From Pseudomonadota bacterium (lineage in GTDB: Bacteria; Pseudomonadota; Alphaproteobacteria; UBA8366), in the NCBI GenBank assembly GCA_036339585.1, contig JAYZAS010000010.1:1-64000 (forward strand): a stretch of 64,000 bases of DNA, written 5' to 3'. The notes under the pieces were generated by a model that ran no database searches, was not told where the DNA came from, and saw only the letters and a list, made by a program, of their open reading frames with translations. A program made the position numbers and the translations under genes. Shown here piece by piece: positions 1 through 8,888 of the stretch. Each line of letters opens with the position of its first letter. Positions within the stretch are counted from its first letter, which is position 1.

Positions 1-162
1 GCTCAACGCTTCAATAAGAAGTTCATTAGCCGTCTTTGTAGCCCAGAACCAATCAACCCAGTAGAACACGAAGAGACTTATCACACCATGACTACTGACG
101 ATTTCAAGGAAGGAATAAATGCCTTCCTGTCCAAGCGGCGTCCTGTTTTTAAAGGTCGCTGA
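1..162 (+). CDS. enoyl-CoA hydratase/isomerase family protein, C-terminal end (partial)
   Basis: Frame 1 is open from the window edge to a TGA at 160-162 and encodes the last 53 residues of a protein. The tail, with TTDDFKEGINAFLSKRRPVF followed by KGR, is the typical C-terminus of crotonase-superfamily enoyl-CoA hydratases, where a DxxEG...AFxEKRxPxFxG pattern closes the oligomerisation helix. Members hydrate trans-2-enoyl-CoA thioesters in fatty-acid or amino-acid breakdown. The active-site region lies outside the window, so the substrate cannot be judged. It precedes the FAH-family gene by about 125 bases on the same strand. Confidence 0.7.
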   Translation, partial: AQRFNKKFISRLCSPEPINPVEHEETYHTMTTDDFKEGINAFLSKRRPVFKGR

Positions 163-286
163 TGATTGTGGACAGCTTGATCTGGTGTTTTAATGCACCC
201 CTCGTTACTGCGAATTAATTGGAAGGCAATAGGGTTTTCTATGACTTCCTGCGGGCAACATTCTCTTCAATAGGAGATTAATAAGC

Positions 287-1147
287 ATGCGACTTCTGGC
301 ATATGACAAAAATGGCAAGCCGACTATTGGGCTTCGACGTGGTGAAGATCTGGTGGATATATCTGAGGCAGCCCCGGATTTACCTTCGGATATGTGTGCA
401 CTACTTGCGGCACCGCTTGAAGGCCGCTTGCAACATATTCTTAATAATCCTCCGCCGCATTCTGTTCACCCTCTTTCAGGAATAAAGTATTTTCCACCGG
501 TCTGGAACCCTGGCAAAATTATTTGCGTTGGGCTCAACTATGAGGATCATGCGGCGGAAACTAAACTGGAGAAACCTGAGTACCCTATACTTTTCCCGCG
601 GTTTAAATCAACGTTGGTGGCCCATGAACAGCCCCTTATCGCACCTAATGCATCCACAGAATTTGATTACGAGGCAGAGTTGGTGGTCGTGATAGGCAAA
701 AAAGGGCGTAACATCGAAAGGGCAAAGGCAATTAACATGGTGTCAGCATATTCGATTTTTAATGAAGGTTCGGTGCGTGACTTTCAATTTAAAAGTCCAA
801 CGTGGACATCTGGCAAAAACTTTGACGCCTCTGGAGGCTTTGGTCCTGAGTTGGTGACCATCGATGAGCTGCCGCCTGGCGCTCAAGGGCTTGGAATCCA
901 AACCTGTCTTAATAATGAGTTACTTCAGGATGGCAATACCGCAGATATGATGTTCGATGTTTCCGAGCTAATACATGAAATTACCAAGGTCATGACGCTA
1001 GAGGCTGGCGACCTGATTGTTTCTGGCACACCTCCTGGTGTCGGATTTGTTCGGACTCCTCCAATTTTTATGACACCAGGCGACATCTGTGAAATTTCAA
1101 TAGAGGGCATTGGCACCCTTCGCAACCCAATAAGCGCCGAGGTTTGA
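287..1147 (+). CDS. fumarylacetoacetate hydrolase (FAH) family protein
   Basis: A 286-residue cytosolic enzyme of the FAH superfamily, whose members hydrolyse, isomerise or decarboxylate C-C bonds in acylpyruvates and related 2-oxo acids using Mg2+ or Mn2+. The core starts with KIICVGLNYEDHA at residues 77-89. The metal-binding acidic triplet DYEAE is at 127-131, and the lysine/aspartate pair of KNFDASGGFGPE lies near 177-188. The late SGTPPGVG loop is also present. A purine-rich AGGAGA nine bases before the ATG supports the start. The neighbouring genes handle hydroxyacids, so a role in aromatic or sugar-acid catabolism is plausible, but the substrate is not determined by sequence. Confidence 0.88.
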   Translation: MRLLAYDKNGKPTIGLRRGEDLVDISEAAPDLPSDMCALLAAPLEGRLQHILNNPPPHSVHPLSGIKYFPPVWNPGKIICVGLNYEDHAAETKLEKPEYPILFPRFKSTLVAHEQPLIAPNASTEFDYEAELVVVIGKKGRNIERAKAINMVSAYSIFNEGSVRDFQFKSPTWTSGKNFDASGGFGPELVTIDELPPGAQGLGIQTCLNNELLQDGNTADMMFDVSELIHEITKVMTLEAGDLIVSGTPPGVGFVRTPPIFMTPGDICEISIEGIGTLRNPISAEV

Positions 1148-1261
1148 GTACAAGGAAAAATCAGAATTGTTGCACTTTTAGGCAGCACATGCATAAAGAG
1201 CAGAAAAATTAAATTGAGTTGTGGCCCTTGTCAGTGTCAGGGCATGGTTGCATTTTCGAGT

Positions 1262-2203
1262 TTATTTTCCTCGGGCACGACCTAGGACTCTGCGAACATT
1301 AGCGACAGTCACTGAGCCAGTTCTTATATTTGCTTCCTCAGTTGCCCATGCGACGTGGGGTGTAATCAAAAGGTTCGGCACCTCACGAAATTCAGCTCCT
1401 GACTTTTGGTCAAGCGGCTCATATTCAAAGACATCTAATGCCGCTCCGCCAAGCTTCTTAGACTTCAATCCGGCCATTATTGCTTTTTCATCAACAACAC
1501 CACCTCTTGAGGCGTTGATCACAATCGTGCCTTTACGCATCCGCGCAATAGCGGTTTCATCAATCACATGGTACGTCTCGTTATTGAGCGGAACATGACA
1601 GCTTATGACATCGTTTGTCGTGATAATCTCATCGAGTGTGGCTTTCTTAGCGATGTCCCAACCTGTGTCATCTTCATTTATGAAAGGGTCGAAAGCCGTT
1701 ACCTGCATGCCTAGAGCATGTGCACGTGTAGCCACCTCTCGAGAAATAGCTCCATATCCAATGAGCCCGAAACTTCGTCCCGCAGCTTCCAGACCCATTA
1801 GTTCAGTGCGAGGCCATTCACCTGCTATAACCCGTTCACTCACATCAAAAATACCACGTTTTAGGAGTATTAGCATTGCAGCTATTGAGTATTCAGCAAC
1901 TGAGATGGAATTAGCTCCGACGGCAGGGCAAACTTCGATACCTTGCTCCTGACATGCTTCGGTATCAATGTTGTCGAGACCTACTCCGAGGCGCCCAATA
2001 ACCTCAATGTTGGGCCCAGACTTCAATAATTTGGAGGTGACCTGTGTGCGATTTCGCACAATTAACGCGCGGCAATCTTGAAGCAAAATTGGCAAGTTTT
2101 GTTGGTGGTCTACAAGTGTTGGATCAAAGTGCACTTGGTAATCTTGAGACAAGTTCTGAACTGTTGCATCATCGACAAATTCTGTGATCACAATTTCTGC
2201 CAT
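1262..2203 (-). CDS. D-isomer-specific 2-hydroxyacid dehydrogenase family protein
   Basis: A 313-residue NAD(P)-dependent oxidoreductase of the phosphoglycerate dehydrogenase type, interconverting 2-hydroxy and 2-oxo acids. The catalytic arginine is in NASRGGVVDE, the glutamate in LDVFEYEP and the histidine in ITPHVAWA. The dinucleotide motif reads GYGAIS, so the third glycine of GxGxxG is serine here. The N-terminal substrate domain (IVITEFVDD, then RNRTQV and GRLGVGLDNID) recalls (S)-sulfolactate dehydrogenase-like members, a weak resemblance from memory. The start has a strong AAGGGGGGT Shine-Dalgarno sequence that overlaps the stop of the preceding dehydratase gene, so the two are translationally close and probably one operon. 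The likely job is oxidation or reduction of an acid related to the dehydratase product. Confidence 0.85.
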   Translation of the reverse strand: MAEIVITEFVDDATVQNLSQDYQVHFDPTLVDHQQNLPILLQDCRALIVRNRTQVTSKLLKSGPNIEVIGRLGVGLDNIDTEACQEQGIEVCPAVGANSISVAEYSIAAMLILLKRGIFDVSERVIAGEWPRTELMGLEAAGRSFGLIGYGAISREVATRAHALGMQVTAFDPFINEDDTGWDIAKKATLDEIITTNDVISCHVPLNNETYHVIDETAIARMRKGTIVINASRGGVVDEKAIMAGLKSKKLGGAALDVFEYEPLDQKSGAEFREVPNLLITPHVAWATEEANIRTGSVTVANVRRVLGRARGK

Positions 2204-2207
2204 AAGC

Positions 2208-3380
2208 TTACCCCCCTTGTGTTAGGCGACGAAATAGACTGAATAATTCTGACTTTAACTCGATACCTATTCCAGGCACTTCAGGTACTTTGGTCAAGCC
2301 ATGTTCAATTAATGCGTTATCAGCGAATCCTCCGAAGGGTTTGAATACGAGTGGATAAGATTCTGTGCCCCCTAATTGCAGGCCGGCCGCTACACTGAGG
2401 CCTAGTTGATGTCCTCCGTGCGGCACATGGTGTTTTTTTGTCCAGCCTAGTGGTTTTAATATATTGATCGTATGAAGGTATTCAGTGAGGCCATACCCTA
2501 GTGCTGGGTCCATCTGAATCCAGTCAGAATTTGGACGCAAGCCGCCGTATAGAGCAAAATTGACCACGTCTTGATGAGAAAGAGAGTTCTCCCCAATCGC
2601 GATAGGACCATCATATTGGGATATTAGCGCTCTATGCAGTTCGTAATCTAAAGGATCCCCAGGCTCTTCATACCATGCAAGGCCTAGTGGCTCCATTTCT
2701 TTTGCATATTCAAGCGCTTCAGCAAGTCCAAATTTACCGTTAGCGTCTACTGCTAAATTTTCCCCTTTATCCCCTAATATTTTGAGAACGGCCTCGATAC
2801 GTGCCATGTCTTTTGAAAGGCTGGCACCTCCGATTTTCATCTTCACTATTCGGTATCCCAAGTCCAGATAGCGTTGCATTTCCTCACAGAGGCCATCAAT
2901 TTCGCGACCGTCATAATAATATCCACCACCAGGATAAACCAAGACTTCCTCGTCAAATTTTCCGTTATTAAACTTTTCGGAAAGCAGCCTCCAAAGCGGT
3001 TTTTCTTCAATTTTCGCAACGGCGTCCCAAACGGCCATGTCAATTACTGCTGCTGCAACTGCACGATCTCCATGACCGCCGGGCTTTTCATTTGCCAGCA
3101 TTGTTGAATGTATTTTCAGGGGATCGAGAATTTCTCGATCATCCAATAAGTCTTTTGGTGGCGTTTCTAGTATGCGAGGGATGAGACGTTCGCGAAGGAT
3201 ACCTCCTTGAGCATACCGTCCATTGGAGCCGAAGCCATAGCCAATAACTTTTTCTCCATTTCGGACCTGATCCGTCACCAAAGCTACAATGCTAGTGGTC
3301 ATTTTTGAAAAATCGATAACGGCATTCCGCATCGAGGAATGTATTCTTTCGCTGCTTTCAAATATATTGAGGATTTGCAT
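2208..3380 (-). CDS. tarD: D-tartrate dehydratase-like enolase-superfamily enzyme
   Basis: A 390-residue member of the mandelate racemase/enolase superfamily, close to the length (about 389) of the D-tartrate dehydratase of Bradyrhizobium as I remember it. The resemblance runs through the capping domain (RNAVIDFSKMTTSIVALVTD, then GYGFGSNGRYAQGG). The barrel carries the KMKIGG lysine motif near residue 183, Mg2+ ligands in LAVDANG, WYEEPGDPLDY and IGENSLSHQD, and the acid/base histidine in HHVPHGGHQ. These would dehydrate D-tartrate to oxaloacetate. It is the first gene of a two-gene minus-strand unit with the hydroxyacid dehydrogenase. No Shine-Dalgarno sequence is visible before the ATG; the start is chosen by alignment with the family. 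A related acid-sugar substrate is possible. Confidence 0.82.
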   Translation of the reverse strand: MQILNIFESSERIHSSMRNAVIDFSKMTTSIVALVTDQVRNGEKVIGYGFGSNGRYAQGGILRERLIPRILETPPKDLLDDREILDPLKIHSTMLANEKPGGHGDRAVAAAVIDMAVWDAVAKIEEKPLWRLLSEKFNNGKFDEEVLVYPGGGYYYDGREIDGLCEEMQRYLDLGYRIVKMKIGGASLSKDMARIEAVLKILGDKGENLAVDANGKFGLAEALEYAKEMEPLGLAWYEEPGDPLDYELHRALISQYDGPIAIGENSLSHQDVVNFALYGGLRPNSDWIQMDPALGYGLTEYLHTINILKPLGWTKKHHVPHGGHQLGLSVAAGLQLGGTESYPLVFKPFGGFADNALIEHGLTKVPEVPGIGIELKSELFSLFRRLTQGG

Positions 3381-3877
3381 TTTAATTTTTAGGTTTTTTT
3401 AACCACTCTCTTTAAAGTTATACAAGTTCACTTATCAGCGCGTCGACCTATCATGCGTGGTCTTTTTCCGGTGGTATCTCCATATCACTTTCAAGAATCC
3501 GGAGTTAGATAAGATAGGCATATTCTGCACTAAATGTGAATAATATTGCCTATTATTTAAAAATACGATCATATTGACAGAAAAAATATGGAATAACCGT
3601 ATCATAAAAAATTTTATTAAATCGTCTATTATTATAAATATATTCAAAAATATACAATATTTATTAATTTTTTACTTTAAATATAAAAAATACTTTAATT
3701 TTAGCTTTAATACATACTTATATGGAATAATTTTTTGTGGTTGGCATTTTTGTCCCGCATCTTGCATAGCAATTCTCGAATGGTAGGGACTATGTTGTGT
3801 TCTTCTCTGCTCGGTAATGGAATAATTTTGAGAATTGCAAGCATGATTTTTTTTCTTGGTTTGTATCTAATCCGTTA
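3381..3877. other. AT-rich intergenic region
   Basis: About 500 bases separate the tartrate dehydratase-like gene from the TolC-like gene. Positions 3540-3740 are extremely AT-rich, with runs such as ATTATTATAAATATATTC. Short open frames here (3435-3647 minus, 3574-3786 plus) have low-complexity Phe/Ile/Asn/Lys composition and no recognisable motif, so I do not call them genes. Both flanking genes are read away from this region, so it should hold their promoters, but the AT bias makes individual -10 boxes meaningless. H-NS-like binding or a remnant of foreign DNA are possible readings. Confidence 0.5.
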
Positions 3878-3898
3878 GTGGGGTGGCGTAGGTACCTC

Positions 3899-5266
3899 AT
3901 GAATAAATATCTTCTTTCTTTGCTGGTTATTTGTGCAATTTGTAACAAAAGCGAGTGGCAATTTATCCAGCCAGCAGAGGCTATCACTCTGCCTGCCGCT
4001 GTAAAAATGGCCGTAAAGGCAAGCATTGGAATAGAGGACCTTCCTATTGAAGAGGATGCATCCTTCTTATCCGCTTCAAATAATATAACAGCGACAAATA
4101 AATTGCCCCACGTCCAAATCGGGCGCGCCTTTGGTTTTGCTCCGCATAGGTCAGCAAAGGTTGTCGCGAACAATAACCTTGACACCTATACCTATATAAC
4201 ATTGCGGGCTGTTGCCGTTTACCTTTACGCGTTGCTTCAACGAGAGCTTGTGGCGCTCGCGGGTGAATACGTCGAGAAGCAAAGAAATCATCTGACTGTC
4301 GCGCAACAAAGGGAAGGGCCGCAAAAACTAACCGCAGCAGGTATAAATCGCATTCAAGAATCGTTAGGGTCGGCACAAATCATATTTTCACAGGCATTAA
4401 CCAAGTTGTCTGACGCAGATGACACATTCTCTCATATAATAAAAACGTCACCGAAATATTTAGTTCGGCCAAGCATGCCTGAAGCTCGCTTCATGCAGAA
4501 ATTAGTGCCGTTGCTTATAGCGGTAACATGTTTAACTCGAAATGACGCGTCATCTGATAGAGAGACTAGAAGCTCAGAAGCCGAGCCAGATAGTCAGGCA
4601 TTGCCAAAATTCCCGACTTTCGGAGATATTCCATCACGACGTAATAACATGCGTGATAAACCTGCTGTATCTTCCAAAAAACAATTCACGGCCTGCATGA
4701 AAAATCCTTCTGGATTACTAGTTTTTCAAAATCTCGGACGGGGGACGAAAACAGACCATTACTGGCGCGCCCTTCAAAACGAAAGAATGCGCCTGAAGGT
4801 TTTCCGGAATGACGTCGGAATAAATTATAGAGTGAGAAGTGTTTTTCGGCGTCAGTTTGATCGCAGGCAGCGAACTTTTTCTGAACTTCTTGATGCAGAG
4901 AGGGAGCTTTTTGACTCTAAAGTTAGGCAGGTAAAGTCGGAATTCGTAGAATTTTTTGGAATATATAAAATCCTGGCCGTGGCTGGGTTATTACCTGTTG
5001 CGTTTCGGTTAGACCGCCAAGGAGATCAAATCATAGATGACACACGGCACTTGATGAAATCATATATCGGATGTTCGAAACTCAAAGCAGGGGTAATTCA
5101 TCAGAGCAGGCTAGAAATACCATTCAAAAAGAGTTTCGGTAAAGATTTTGTAGTGCATGAAGGGTTTGAAAAGGAAGTATCCAAACCATTTGGATTTCCC
5201 ATCACACTAAATGGAAAGTTGTGCGAAGCGAATATATTTTCGAGAGTTTCTTTAGCTATTCGATAG
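3899..5266 (+). CDS. divergent, apparently eroded TolC-family outer membrane protein
   Basis: A 455-residue exported protein. From the ATG at 3899 (MNKYLLSLLVICAICN) it has a signal-like N-terminus. Residues after that resemble the TolC family: an LPAAVKMAVKAS helix start, then a segment with LQRELVALAGEYVEKQRNH, a Q-rich coil, and SPKYLVRPSMPE, matching the usual repeat-1 end. A later segment, YRVRSVFRRQFDRRQRTFSE then LLDAERELFDSKVRQVKSEF, matches the conserved end of repeat 2. Between them (roughly residues 210-295) the expected start of repeat 2 is absent and replaced by low-complexity, Arg/Ser/Lys-rich sequence, and the last 80 residues match nothing I know. TolC proteins form export channels with type I secretion or RND pumps. 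No pump genes are adjacent. Function is doubtful; it may be decaying. An upstream in-frame start exists at 3878. Confidence 0.55.
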   Translation: MNKYLLSLLVICAICNKSEWQFIQPAEAITLPAAVKMAVKASIGIEDLPIEEDASFLSASNNITATNKLPHVQIGRAFGFAPHRSAKVVANNNLDTYTYITLRAVAVYLYALLQRELVALAGEYVEKQRNHLTVAQQREGPQKLTAAGINRIQESLGSAQIIFSQALTKLSDADDTFSHIIKTSPKYLVRPSMPEARFMQKLVPLLIAVTCLTRNDASSDRETRSSEAEPDSQALPKFPTFGDIPSRRNNMRDKPAVSSKKQFTACMKNPSGLLVFQNLGRGTKTDHYWRALQNERMRLKVFRNDVGINYRVRSVFRRQFDRRQRTFSELLDAERELFDSKVRQVKSEFVEFFGIYKILAVAGLLPVAFRLDRQGDQIIDDTRHLMKSYIGCSKLKAGVIHQSRLEIPFKKSFGKDFVVHEGFEKEVSKPFGFPITLNGKLCEANIFSRVSLAIR

Positions 5267-5385
5267 CAGATTTAGGCCGATACCCCTGTCTGGGCTGTTT
5301 CAACAGGGTACCCAAATTCGAAAACACAAACATCATTTTTCCTTTGTTAGATGAATGTTTTTAATTGTATTTAAGACGTGCACTT

Positions 5386-5414
5386 TTGATGTTAGTTCGC
5401 AACTCTGGCATAAT
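5386..5414 (+). promoter_or_regulatory. candidate sigma-70 promoter for the creatininase-family gene
   Basis: TTGATG at 5386-5391 and CATAAT at 5409-5414 are separated by 17 bases, four and five matches to the -35 and -10 consensus. They lie 75 bases before the start at 5489. No operator-like repeat is evident. Confidence 0.45.
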
Positions 5415-5488
5415 AATAAAAAGTGTAGCTATGTCCTAACCTTTAGGCACATCATGGCAAACATGATTATCTATTTAAGGTGAAAGCT

Positions 5489-6274
5489 ATGATTAATGGC
5501 ATAAGGCGCTGGTCTAGTATCACCACCGAGGATTTCGTTGACATGGCTGGCAGTATCGCATTGCTCCCCGTGTCGGCAGTGGAACAGCATGGGCCACATC
5601 TTCCACTCGGGGTGGATGCACTTATTAATGAAGCAATCGTCACCAAGGTGATGACCTTTGCTCCTGAGGGCCTTTCGGTTATGGTACTGCCGCAGCAAGT
5701 TATTGGGTACAGTGAGGAACATCAGTCTTTTCCAGGAACTTTGAGTTTCAGTATAGAAACATTGCTTTCAACTTGGCGCGAAATAGGAGAAAGCGTTGCC
5801 AAAGCGGGTTTGCGGAAACTCGTTATTTTTAATAGTCATGGTGGGCAGAATGAACTAATGACGCTAGCGGCGAGACAGTTGCGTATTTCCACTGATCTTT
5901 TTGTTGCGGCAGCAAGTTGGACCCACCTTATCGATTTGGAGGATTTGGTTACACCACATGAGCGGCGCTTTGGCATTCATGGCGGAGCCATTGAAACAGC
6001 ATTAATGCTTCACATTGCGCCAGAAGAGGTCAAAATGGAGCGAATAGATAACTTTATATCAAAAGGCCAAGCAGTAGCCGACGTATCTACACATTTGCAG
6101 CCTACCGGCAGGAATACCTATGCCTGGATGACTGAGGATTTGAACAAAACGGGTGCTGTGGGTGATGCAAGCCAAGCCACGTCATCAATGGGAAAGGAGA
6201 TCCTCGATCGAGCTGTGAAAGGACTCATAGAATTTCTTTATGATGTAAATCGAATAACGCCTCATTCGTCATAA
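5489..6274 (+). CDS. creatininase family amidohydrolase
   Basis: A roughly 261-residue metal-dependent amidohydrolase of the creatininase superfamily, which includes creatinine amidohydrolase, riboflavin-precursor formamide hydrolases and MftE peptidase. The family's metal ligands are visible: [12 protein letters not shown] near the N-terminus, NSHGGQNE in the middle and HGGAIETAL towards the C-terminus. ATG at 5489 is preferred over GTG at 5480 because TAAGG at 5476-5480 lies eight bases before it and overlaps the GTG. It ends tail to tail with apt, overlapping by 13 bases, so the two are not co-transcribed. The substrate cannot be read from the sequence; hydrolysis of a cyclic amide or formamide is the family expectation. 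Confidence 0.85.
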   Translation: MINGIRRWSSITTEDFVDMAGSIALLPVSAVEQHGPHLPLGVDALINEAIVTKVMTFAPEGLSVMVLPQQVIGYSEEHQSFPGTLSFSIETLLSTWREIGESVAKAGLRKLVIFNSHGGQNELMTLAARQLRISTDLFVAAASWTHLIDLEDLVTPHERRFGIHGGAIETALMLHIAPEEVKMERIDNFISKGQAVADVSTHLQPTGRNTYAWMTEDLNKTGAVGDASQATSSMGKEILDRAVKGLIEFLYDVNRITPHSS

Positions 6275-6777
6275 GCGACAATCGAGTGGACTGGGAAGTC
6301 CATTTTTTTTCTTCCTGCAAGAAAATTGAGCTCGATAATGAAAACAGCTGCCAAAATATTTGCCCCTGCTTGCCGCAGAAGATGTGCCGTTGCTGATGCT
6401 GTTCCGCCTGTCGCCAACAGATCATCTAAAATGATGATTTTTTGTCCTGTTTTTACAGCGTCAGCCTGAATTTCTATTATATCAGTCCCGTATTCTAGAT
6501 CATATTCATGTGAGATTGTATTTCCAGGCAACTTGCCCTTTTTACGTATCATGGCAAAGCCAACGCCAAGTTCTAACGCCAAGGGTGCAGCGGTTAAAAA
6601 TCCACGTGACTCAATGCCAACCAATAGATCGGGTTTCTGTGGCGCAATGATATGGGCTAATTTTTCAATACACGCACTCCAAGCCTCTGGGTGCGCAAGG
6701 AGGGTGGAGATATCGTAAAAAAATATCCCTGGTTTCGGAAAATTAGGTATGCCACGGATATGTTCTTTAAGGTTCAT
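6262..6777 (-). CDS. apt: adenine phosphoribosyltransferase
   Basis: A 171-residue purine salvage enzyme that converts adenine and PRPP to AMP in the cytosol. It has the short N-terminal hood [18 protein letters not shown], the GIESRGFL loop, the RKKGKLPG flexible loop and the PRPP-binding signature [14 protein letters not shown]. Length equals the family norm. ATG at 6777 is chosen: AAGGA lies ten bases upstream, whereas a TTG at 6786 would have no room for ribosome binding. The last 13 bases overlap the end of the convergent creatininase-family gene. Confidence 0.96.
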   Translation of the reverse strand: MNLKEHIRGIPNFPKPGIFFYDISTLLAHPEAWSACIEKLAHIIAPQKPDLLVGIESRGFLTAAPLALELGVGFAMIRKKGKLPGNTISHEYDLEYGTDIIEIQADAVKTGQKIIILDDLLATGGTASATAHLLRQAGANILAAVFIIELNFLAGRKKMDFPVHSIVAYDE

Positions 6778-6955
6778 GTTCCTCAAGTCCTTATTGGTAG
6801 CCGACGCTTTTATTGTGTCGGATTTGTTATAATGTGACGGCGTGTATCAATCAAATACACAAACAAATGGCATGCTTTCAGCCAGTCAAGTGCTGTGTTA
6901 TTCATATTAAAATTAAAAAGGCAGTATCATACTGGATCAGAGCGGGGAGTAATGC

Positions 6956-8092
6956 GTGTCCAAATCCGCAGCATGGCTTGATTATCAAGTTCAAGCTGGT
7001 ACGCCGGTGTTGCGTGCTGGTGGCGAGTGGAATGTGCGTCAATTAGCAGATTTGGCTGATCAGCTGGAAAAATTTGAATTTGGTAAATATACCTATCCGG
7101 TGATTGATCTGTCAGAGATCACAGAGCTTGATACCTCTGGCGCTTGGTTCCTAAAAAATATTGTAGATAAGTCCCATCGCGCTGGCGTTGAAACCAAAAT
7201 GGTTGGCATTAGCGCAAAGCACGAACCATTAATAACGCTAGTGCAACAGGCGGCGAGTAGCTCAGTAAAAAAAGAAATACCGCAGCGACGAATGTGGCTC
7301 GTTAATGTCGAGAACATAGGGCAGGCGGCTTTTGAGGTAGCGAGGCAATGCAAAGCCTTAATAAACTTCTTTGGCATTACTGTTATTGCTTTGGGGCGTA
7401 GTTTGAGGCATCCGCGCCGCATTAGGATAAATTCGCTTGTTCATCAAGTTGAGAAGACAGCATTGGATGCTGTGCCCATCGTCTGTCTTTTGTCCTTTCT
7501 CATAGGTGTAGTGCTTGCTTTTCAGGGGGCGGATCAATTGCGTCGCTTTGGTGCAGAAATTTTTACTGTTAATTTATTAACGCTCTCGGTTTTGCGCGAG
7601 ATTGGGGTTCTCATGACCGCAATTATGCTAGCTGGCAGATCCGGTTCAGCATTTACGGCTCAGATTGGAACAATGCAGGTCAACGAAGAAGTCGATGCCC
7701 TGCGTACATTAGGATTGGATCCAGTCGAAGTGCTCGTAATACCACGTATACTTGCACTTTTAATATCACTGCCGATATTGACTTTTCTATCTGATGTCAT
7801 GGGTATTCTTGGCGGTGCATTAATGGCCGTTGCAGTGCTTGACCTGACACTCAGTCAATTTTTAAGACAATTAGAAGAGGCTATCACGCTCACGCACTTT
7901 CTAGTTGGAATGGTAAAAGCACCTTTTTTTGCCTACATCATTGGGATTGTAGGGTGCTATGAAGGCTTAAGGGTCTCAGGGAGCGCAGAGAGTGTCGGTA
8001 GGATGACGACAAAATCAGTTGTCGAATCCATTTTTCTCGTCATCATAGCCGACGCGCTGTTTTCTATTTTATTTTCAGTGCTTAAAATATAG
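6956..8092 (+). CDS. mlaE: MlaE-family lipid ABC transporter permease with N-terminal STAS domain
   Basis: A 378-residue inner-membrane permease of the Mla/MCE lipid-trafficking system. Residues about 10-100 form a STAS domain (IDLSEITELDTSG near its phosphorylation-loop position), in E. coli a separate protein, MlaB. Residues about 120-378 are MlaE, with hydrophobic helices and the conserved stretches LREIGVLMTAIMLAGRSGSA and MQVNEEVDALRTLGLDP. Fusion of the two is common in Alphaproteobacteria. The start is GTG at 6956, preceded by GGGGAG. It heads a four-gene operon with the ATPase, MCE protein and lipoprotein. The system moves phospholipids between outer and inner membranes. Confidence 0.93.
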   Translation: MSKSAAWLDYQVQAGTPVLRAGGEWNVRQLADLADQLEKFEFGKYTYPVIDLSEITELDTSGAWFLKNIVDKSHRAGVETKMVGISAKHEPLITLVQQAASSSVKKEIPQRRMWLVNVENIGQAAFEVARQCKALINFFGITVIALGRSLRHPRRIRINSLVHQVEKTALDAVPIVCLLSFLIGVVLAFQGADQLRRFGAEIFTVNLLTLSVLREIGVLMTAIMLAGRSGSAFTAQIGTMQVNEEVDALRTLGLDPVEVLVIPRILALLISLPILTFLSDVMGILGGALMAVAVLDLTLSQFLRQLEEAITLTHFLVGMVKAPFFAYIIGIVGCYEGLRVSGSAESVGRMTTKSVVESIFLVIIADALFSILFSVLKI

Positions 8093-8106
8093 AGGGTGGT
8101 GACGGA

Positions 8107-8880
8107 GTGTCTGGCGAAGTTGTTATCCGTGTTCAGGGGCTTAAAACACAATTTGGATCTCAGGTTATTCATGATGGGCTTCATATTGAGGTTCCTAAGG
8201 GCGAAGTTCTTGGTGTGGTTGGTGGTTCTGGTACGGGCAAATCGGTATTGCTGCGAACTATTATTGGACTAATAACGCCCCGCCGCGGCAGTGTAGAAGT
8301 GTTAGGGCTTGATTGGAGGGGAGCCAGTTCGCTAGCACGGCGGAAGTTACAATCGCGATACGGAGTTTTATTTCAGGATGGTGCGCTGTTTTCGTCACTA
8401 ACTGTCCTGGAAAACATTCAGGTGCCAATGCGTGAGCACTTAGACCTTTCAAAGGTTTTTTTAGATGAGTTAGCAGCGTTGAAAATAGCAATGGTCGGAT
8501 TACCCACTGAGGCCGCCAATAAATACCCATCAGAGCTGTCTGGTGGTATGCGCAAAAGAGCTGGGTTGGCGCGCGCACTTGCGCTTGATCCTGAGATATT
8601 ATTTTTGGACGAGCCAACAGCTGGCCTTGATCCTATTGGAGCCGCAGCATTTGACTCTCTCATTTCAGATTTACAAAAAAGTCTCGGTTTAACCGTGTTC
8701 ATGGTCACTCACGACCTTGACAGTCTGGCGGCTATCTGCGACCGAATTGCGGTATTGGTCGAAAGGAAAGTTAGGCTGGGTACAATGGCTGAGCACATGG
8801 AGGATGATCATCCCTGGATCCACGATTATTTTCATGGGCCCAGGGCTCGTGCTGCAGGCATGAAGTTTGGGGATGAATAG
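8107..8880 (+). CDS. mlaF: MlaF-family ABC transporter ATP-binding protein
   Basis: A 257-residue ATPase that powers MlaE. It has Walker A GGSGTGKS near residue 39, the Q-loop region FQDGALFSSLTV, the ABC signature LSGGMRKRAGLARAL and Walker B ILFLDEPTAGLD, with the switch histidine in MVTHD. The LFQDGALF and SGGMRKR wording is characteristic of MlaF rather than of other importers. It starts with GTG 14 bases after the permease stop and runs eight bases short of the MCE gene, so the order permease-ATPase-MCE is one transcript. Confidence 0.94.
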   Translation: MSGEVVIRVQGLKTQFGSQVIHDGLHIEVPKGEVLGVVGGSGTGKSVLLRTIIGLITPRRGSVEVLGLDWRGASSLARRKLQSRYGVLFQDGALFSSLTVLENIQVPMREHLDLSKVFLDELAALKIAMVGLPTEAANKYPSELSGGMRKRAGLARALALDPEILFLDEPTAGLDPIGAAAFDSLISDLQKSLGLTVFMVTHDLDSLAAICDRIAVLVERKVRLGTMAEHMEDDHPWIHDYFHGPRARAAGMKFGDE

Positions 8881-8888
8881 GTACTATA

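Noticed and set aside
3435-3786. Two 70-residue open frames on opposite strands
   Set aside because: They lie in extremely AT-rich DNA, have low-complexity Phe/Ile/Asn/Lys composition and no ribosome site or motif.
5281-5310. Hairpin TACCCCTGT with ACAGGGTA after the TolC-like gene
   Set aside because: The stem has a bulge and no T tract follows, so I do not call it a terminator.
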